This document shows, in pieces, positions 59,918-64,000 of a DNA stretch of 64,000 nucleotides. Origin of the DNA: Streptomyces sp. NBC_00091. GTDB taxonomy: Bacteria > Actinomycetota > Actinomycetes > Streptomycetales > Streptomycetaceae. The stretch's first letter is position 1. Each line of letters starts with the position of its first letter. Under the pieces are notes generated by a model that saw only the letters and a program-made list of their open reading frames with translations, was not told where the DNA came from and did no database searches. The translations under genes and the position numbers were made by a program. The DNA lies in assembly GCF_026343185.1 (NCBI RefSeq), contig NZ_JAPEMA010000001.1, forward strand, positions 4,650,001 through 4,714,000, written 5' to 3'.

Positions 59918-61998
59918 TACGCGGCCCTCCTGGAGGTCTCTGATGCGGTACGTACGTTCTTCACGAGCCCGGCCAGCGAGTCGGCCCGCAGCCCGTCGAG
60001 GGTCACGGCGGGCCCGCCCAGGTCGGCGGCCAGCGCCCCCGCCAGCCCCAGCCGGACCGGCCCGGACTCGCAGTCCACGACCACCGAGGCGACCCCCTCG
60101 GCGGCCAGCAGCCGGGCACTGCGCCCCGACAGCTCGCGCGGGTCCCCGCCGACGGCCCCGGCCGAGGTGGCCCGCCCGTCGGTGACGACCACCAGCAGCG
60201 GCCGGCGCGAGGGGTCCCGCAGCCGCTCGATGCGCAGCACCTCGTGCGCCTTGAGCAGCCCCGCCGCCAGCGGGGTGCGGCCACCGGTCGGCAGCCGCTC
60301 CAGCCGGACGGCGGCCGCGTCCACCGAGGAGGTGGGCGGCAGCGCCAGTTCGGCGCCGGCGCCGCGGAAGGTGATCAGGCCGACCTTGTCCCGGCGCTGG
60401 TAGGCGTCCAGGAGCAGCGACAGCACCGCACCCTTGACGGCGCCCATCCGCTGCCGGGCCGCCATCGAGCCGGAGGCGTCGACGACGAAGAGCACGAGGT
60501 TGCCCTCGCGGCCCTCCCGGGTGGCCTGCCGCAGGTCGTCCTTGCGCAGGACGAGGCCGCACCCGCTGCGCCCGCGCGCCTTCTGGTGCGGGGCGGCGGC
60601 GTGCACGGTGGCCGCCAGGTGCAGCTTCGTCAGCTGGCCCCGGGGGCGTTGGGCGCCGGTGGTACGGCCGTGCGCGGTGCGGGCGCGCGAGCGCCGCCCG
60701 GCCGCGCCCTCGCCGAGGCCGGGCACGCTGAGCATCTTGGTGCGGAACGGCTCGGCGGCCCGTACGGCGGCCTGCTCGGCGCCGCCGGCTCCGCCCTGGG
60801 GGGCGGAGGGCTGCGGCTCGGGGGCGTCCCCGGTCTCCGGGGCCGCCTCCTCGGGCGCGTCGGGGGCGTGCGCGGTCTCGGGCCCGCCGCCCTGCGGGGG
60901 CACCCCGCCGCCGTCCCCGTCCGGGCCGCCGTCGCCGGGGCCGCCGTCGTCCGGGCCCTCGGGCTCGGGCTCCGGTTCCGGCTCCTCGTCGGGGAACCGG
61001 TCCAGGATCTCGTCCAGCTTGTCCTCGTCCAGCCCGGGCGCGTCGAAGGGGGCCCGCCTGCGGCGGTGAGGCAGGGCCAGCAGCGCCGCCTGCCGGACAT
61101 CCGCCTTGCCGACGGAAGTCCGCCCGGCCCAGGCGGCCAGGGCGGTCGCGGTACGGGCCATCACGATGTCGGCGCGCATGCCGTCGACCTCGAACCCGGC
61201 GCAGGTCGCGGCGATCTGGAGCAGTGCGGTGTCACCCAGCACCACCTTCGGGAGCAGGGCCCGCGCCGCCACGACCCGGGCGCGCACCTCGTGCTCGTCC
61301 CCGGCCCAGCGGCTCGCGAAGCCCGCGGGATCGTCCTCGTACGCGAGCCGGCGGCGCACCACCTCGACGCGCTGGGCGGGCTCGCGGGAGGCGGCGACCT
61401 CGACGGTCAGCCCGAACCGGTCCAGGAGCTGCGGCCGCAGCTCGCCCTCCTCGGGGTTCATCGTGCCGACGAGCAGGAACCGGGCGGCGTGCCGCACGGA
61501 CACGCCCTCGCGCTCCACGTACGAGGCGCCCATCGCGGCGGCGTCCAACAGAAGGTCGATCAGGTGGTCATGGAGGAGGTTGACCTCGTCCACGTACAGG
61601 ATCCCGCGGTGCGCGTCGGCGAGCAGCCCCGGCTCGAAGGCCTTCACGCCCTCGGCGAGGGCCCGTTCGATGTCGAGGGCGCCGACGAGCCGGTCCTCGG
61701 AGGCGCCGACGGGCAGTTCGACCATGCGGGCGGGACGTTCGGTGCCCGCACCCGCCTCGTGCGGGCCGTCCGGGCAGGCCGGGTCGGGGGCGGCGGGCGC
61801 GCAGCTGAACCGGCACCCGGGTACGACGTCCACCTGCGGAAGCAGGGCCGACAGCGCGCGCACGGCGGTGGACTTGGCGGTCCCCTTCTCGCCGCGTACG
61901 AGCACGCCGCCGACCGCCGGGCTGACGGCGTTCAGCAGCAGTGCCAGGCGGAGGTCGGCCTGGCCGACGACCGCGGTGAACGGGTAGGGGGTGCTCAC
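59917..61998 (-). CDS. Magnesium/cobalt chelatase-like fusion (BchI-BchD, VWA)
   Basis: A 693-residue fusion of an AAA+ chelatase ATPase and a VWA subunit. Residues 1-320: Walker A GEKGTAKST (36-44), Cys-rich segment 61-75, Walker B LYVDEVN, and NPEEGELRPQLLDRFG. Residues 335-415 are an acidic, Gly/Pro-rich linker. Residues 500-690: VWA with MIDAS DASGSMA (507-513) and a late TDGRATS. Such genes accompany aerobic cobalt-inserting pathways; cobN, the large subunit, is not in the window. GTG 61998 follows AAGGAG by about 10 bases. Confidence 0.92.
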   Translation of the reverse strand: MSTPYPFTAVVGQADLRLALLLNAVSPAVGGVLVRGEKGTAKSTAVRALSALLPQVDVVPGCRFSCAPAAPDPACPDGPHEAGAGTERPARMVELPVGASEDRLVGALDIERALAEGVKAFEPGLLADAHRGILYVDEVNLLHDHLIDLLLDAAAMGASYVEREGVSVRHAARFLLVGTMNPEEGELRPQLLDRFGLTVEVAASREPAQRVEVVRRRLAYEDDPAGFASRWAGDEHEVRARVVAARALLPKVVLGDTALLQIAATCAGFEVDGMRADIVMARTATALAAWAGRTSVGKADVRQAALLALPHRRRRAPFDAPGLDEDKLDEILDRFPDEEPEPEPEPEGPDDGGPGDGGPDGDGGGVPPQGGGPETAHAPDAPEEAAPETGDAPEPQPSAPQGGAGGAEQAAVRAAEPFRTKMLSVPGLGEGAAGRRSRARTAHGRTTGAQRPRGQLTKLHLAATVHAAAPHQKARGRSGCGLVLRKDDLRQATREGREGNLVLFVVDASGSMAARQRMGAVKGAVLSLLLDAYQRRDKVGLITFRGAGAELALPPTSSVDAAAVRLERLPTGGRTPLAAGLLKAHEVLRIERLRDPSRRPLLVVVTDGRATSAGAVGGDPRELSGRSARLLAAEGVASVVVDCESGPVRLGLAGALAADLGGPAVTLDGLRADSLAGLVKNVRTASETSRRAA

Positions 61999-62060
61999 GT
62001 GTTGCTCACTCCTTCGTGGGGTGCGGTCGGCTGCGAGGCGCGGGTGCGGGGGCGGCTGCG

Positions 62061-62258
62061 CGGGGCTGTTCCCCCACCCCGCCCCTTCCCGAAACCGGGG
62101 GCAAGCCCCCGGCCCCCCGGACGTGCGCTTCGCGCCCGTGCGCTCAAACGCCGCGCGGGCTGGGATTGCTGCGCAATCCAGCCTCGCCGGCGTTTGAGGC
62201 GCGGGGTCCGGGGCGGAGCCCCAGTTTCGGGAAGGGGCGGGGTGGGGGAGAAGCCCCG
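62061..62258. repeat. Long nested inverted repeat in the chelatase-cobQ gap
   Basis: The outer arms are 40 bases each (62061-62100 and 62219-62258) with three mismatches; the core CCCCCACCCCGCCCCTTCCC is identical to the complement of the other arm. Inside, CTCAAACGCC (62143-62152) pairs with GGCGTTTGAG (62189-62198), and GGGATTGC (62162-62169) with GCAATCC around 62172-62178. The whole could fold as one ~200-base stem. The arms share the CCCCACCCCGCCCCTT block with copy 1 at 4.1 kb, and the CTCAAACGCC block with the 55.4 kb copies. No gene in this gap (61999-62272). Confidence 0.85.
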
Positions 62259-62272
62259 CAGGGCCACGCCGG

Positions 62273-63832
62273 TCACGGCGCGCCCGGCGGGAGGAAGGGG
62301 AGGCCGACGGGGGCCCCGCCCTCGATCAGCCGCAGCAGGGCATCCGTGTCCGCGTGCTCCGCGATCAGATCGCCCAGCAGGTCCAGCTGCTCCTCGCGCA
62401 GGGCGGCGAAGGAGGTGTCCGCGGCGGGGACGAAGCGGCGGCCGGCGGCCGAGGCCACCTCCCGCAGGAAGGCCCGGCGGAAGCCGTCCGACTCCAGCGA
62501 GCCGTGCCAGTGGGTGCCCCACACCGACCCGACCCGGCAGCCGTCCAAGAACGCTTCCCCACCCAGCACCTCGGCCACGCCGTGATGGATCTCGTACCCC
62601 TCGACGGGCTCACCGAGCGCCGACCCGACCGGCCGTGCCAGGGTCTTCTCGACGGCGAAGCGCACGCGCACCGGCAGCAGCCCCAGGCCCGCCACCGATC
62701 CCGCCTTCGACTCGACCTCGTCCTCGATGTGCTCGCCCAGGACCTGGAAGCCGCCGCAGATGCCCAGCACCGGCCGCCCCTCGGCGGCCCGCCGCGCCAG
62801 CGCGTCCGCGATCCCCCGCTCGCGCAGCCACTCCAGCGCCTTCACCGTGCCGCGCGTGCCCGGTACGACGACCAGGTCCGCGTCGGCCAGCTCCTCGGCC
62901 CGGTCCACGAACCGCACGACCACGCCCGGCTCCGCGGCGAGCGCGTCGACATCGGTGAAGTTCGACATCAGCGGCACCGCGCACACCGCGACCCGCAGCA
63001 CGTCCTCGCCGACCGGCGGGGCCACCACGGACTCCCGTACCGCGCCCCGCAGGGAGACGCGCAGGCCGTCCTCCTCGTCGATGCCCAGCCCGTGCCGGAA
63101 GGGCAGCACCCCGTAGGTCGAGCGCCCCGTCAGACCGCGCAGCATCTCCATGCCGGGCTCCAGCAGGGACACGTCGCCGCGGAACTTGTTGACCATGTAT
63201 CCGGCGATCAGCGACTGGTCCTCGGGGGACAGCAGTGCCGTCGTCCCGAAGAAGGAGGCGAAGACCCCGCCCCGGTCGATGTCCCCGACCACGACCACCG
63301 GGAACCGCGCGGCCCGCGCGATGCCCATGTTCACGATGTCGGTCCGGCGCAGGTTGATCTCGGCCGGACTGCCCGCCCCTTCGCAGATCACGGCGTCATA
63401 CGTGCCCCGCAGTTGCTCCAGGCAGTCCGTGACGATGCCGAGGAGCTGCTCCTGGCGCCCCCCGTGCAGTGCTTTCCCGGGGGACGCCCCCCCAGACCCC
63501 CCGAAGAACCCGCGGGCGCTCATCTCGCCCACCGGCTTGCCCAGCAGCACCACCTGGCTGCTGCGGTCGCTGCCCGGCTTGAGCAGGACCGGGTTCATCA
63601 GTGCGGTGGGCTCCACCCGGGCCGCCTGGGCCTGCATGGCCTGGGCCCGGCCGATCTCGGCGCCCTCCCGCGTCACGAACGAGTTCAGCGACATGTTCTG
63701 CGCCTTGAACGGGGCCACCTTCACGCCCTGCCGGGCCAGCCAGCGGCAGATGCCCGCCGTGACCACGCTCTTGCCCGCGTCCGATGTCGTGCCCGCGACC
63801 AGCAGTCCGCCGCCGCGCTTCGCGCCGCTCAT
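62273..63832 (-). CDS. cobQ: Cobyric acid synthase
   Basis: Amidates adenosyl-cobyrinate diamide at b, d, e and g, giving cobyric acid. The 519-residue protein has an N-terminal P-loop-like GTTSDAGKSVVTAG, FKAQNMSLNSFV, EGAGSPAEINLR and the C-terminal glutaminase with Cys in VLGICGGFQVLGEH and His in WGTHWHGSLE. ATG 63832 overlaps the cbiB stop (ATGA), so it is translation-coupled to cbiB. A long inverted repeat lies between it and the chelatase gene. Confidence 0.96.
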   Translation of the reverse strand: MSGAKRGGGLLVAGTTSDAGKSVVTAGICRWLARQGVKVAPFKAQNMSLNSFVTREGAEIGRAQAMQAQAARVEPTALMNPVLLKPGSDRSSQVVLLGKPVGEMSARGFFGGSGGASPGKALHGGRQEQLLGIVTDCLEQLRGTYDAVICEGAGSPAEINLRRTDIVNMGIARAARFPVVVVGDIDRGGVFASFFGTTALLSPEDQSLIAGYMVNKFRGDVSLLEPGMEMLRGLTGRSTYGVLPFRHGLGIDEEDGLRVSLRGAVRESVVAPPVGEDVLRVAVCAVPLMSNFTDVDALAAEPGVVVRFVDRAEELADADLVVVPGTRGTVKALEWLRERGIADALARRAAEGRPVLGICGGFQVLGEHIEDEVESKAGSVAGLGLLPVRVRFAVEKTLARPVGSALGEPVEGYEIHHGVAEVLGGEAFLDGCRVGSVWGTHWHGSLESDGFRRAFLREVASAAGRRFVPAADTSFAALREEQLDLLGDLIAEHADTDALLRLIEGGAPVGLPFLPPGAP

Positions 63833-64000
63833 GCCCCCGCCCTCCTCATGTGGCAGCCCTTCCCCATGCGTGCGGCCAGTGTCCGGGCCGCCACACAGGC
63901 CCCCAGCGCCAGCCAGGTCACCCGCCGCGACAGCCGTACCGCACGCTCGATGTCCGCGACCTCCACCGGCCGCCCGGCGGCGCCGTTCAGCACCGCCCGG
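63829..64000 (-). CDS. cbiB: Cobalamin biosynthesis protein CobD/CbiB, C-terminal end (cut by window edge)
   Basis: Only the last 56 residues are inside the window. They read (reverse strand) AVLNGAAGRPVEVADIERAV, RLSRRVTWLALGACVAARTL and end with RAGA. This is the end of the membrane protein that attaches aminopropanol phosphate to cobyric acid. Its stop overlaps the cobQ start. Operon promoter and any cobalamin riboswitch would be upstream, beyond this window. Confidence 0.88.
   Translation of the reverse strand, partial: RAVLNGAAGRPVEVADIERAVRLSRRVTWLALGACVAARTLAARMGKGCHMRRAGA

Noticed and set aside
1..64000. CRISPR array, phage, integrase, transposase, tRNA or rRNA
   Set aside because: No regular spaced repeats, no tyrosine/serine recombinase or DDE motifs, no phage-type genes, and no cloverleaf or rRNA sequence was recognised on either strand.

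Overview
The window reads as chromosomal DNA of a Streptomyces-type actinomycete. GC is very high with GC-rich third codon positions, GTG and TTG starts are common, and neighbouring genes often share ATGA or GTGA junctions. The gene order tpiA-secG-rbpA-pgi / pgl-opcA-zwf-tal-tkt / ctaB / ctaA / suf is that of Streptomyces core chromosomes. I see no rRNA, tRNA, CRISPR array, transposase, integrase or phage gene.

Bases 1-14000 are central metabolism and respiration: the end of triosephosphate isomerase, SecG, an RbpA-family RNA polymerase-binding protein, glucose-6-phosphate isomerase, then a leftward pentose-phosphate operon (tkt-tal-zwf-opcA-pgl). Heme O synthase and heme A synthase follow, with a hypothetical gene and a diverged amidohydrolase between them. 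Bases 14000-24000 carry an ABC exporter pair and the iron-sulfur operon sufR-sufB-sufD-Rieske ferredoxin-sufC-sufS-sufU-sufT, closed by a strong hairpin.

Bases 24000-47500 are more accessory: a secreted protein, an SMR pump with its TetR regulator, an HxlR-peroxiredoxin fusion divergent from an MFS exporter, dapD, a secreted endonuclease/phosphatase, a Tat-exported PhoX-like phosphatase with a PHO-box-like repeat, a double TerD protein, an aldehyde dehydrogenase/IclR pair with a clean palindrome between them, a two-component system, an orphan class B penicillin-binding protein and a FrnE-like DsbA protein.

The most unusual gene is at 47648-49540: a chymotrypsin-like serine protease joined to a DRGH-type DNA/RNA non-specific endonuclease, both with intact catalytic residues. 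After it come two convergent class V aminotransferases, an amidohydrolase, an LAETG sortase substrate and a CapA-like protein.

Bases 55600-64000 are a leftward cobalamin cluster (cbiB end, cobQ, a Mg/Co-chelatase-like fusion, cobO, cobB, and a CobE-CobC fusion) interrupted by a ZIP metal transporter on the opposite strand. Three intergenic gaps (about 4.1, 55.4 and 62.1 kb) carry related palindromic repeats; two form very long inverted repeats with G-rich arms.
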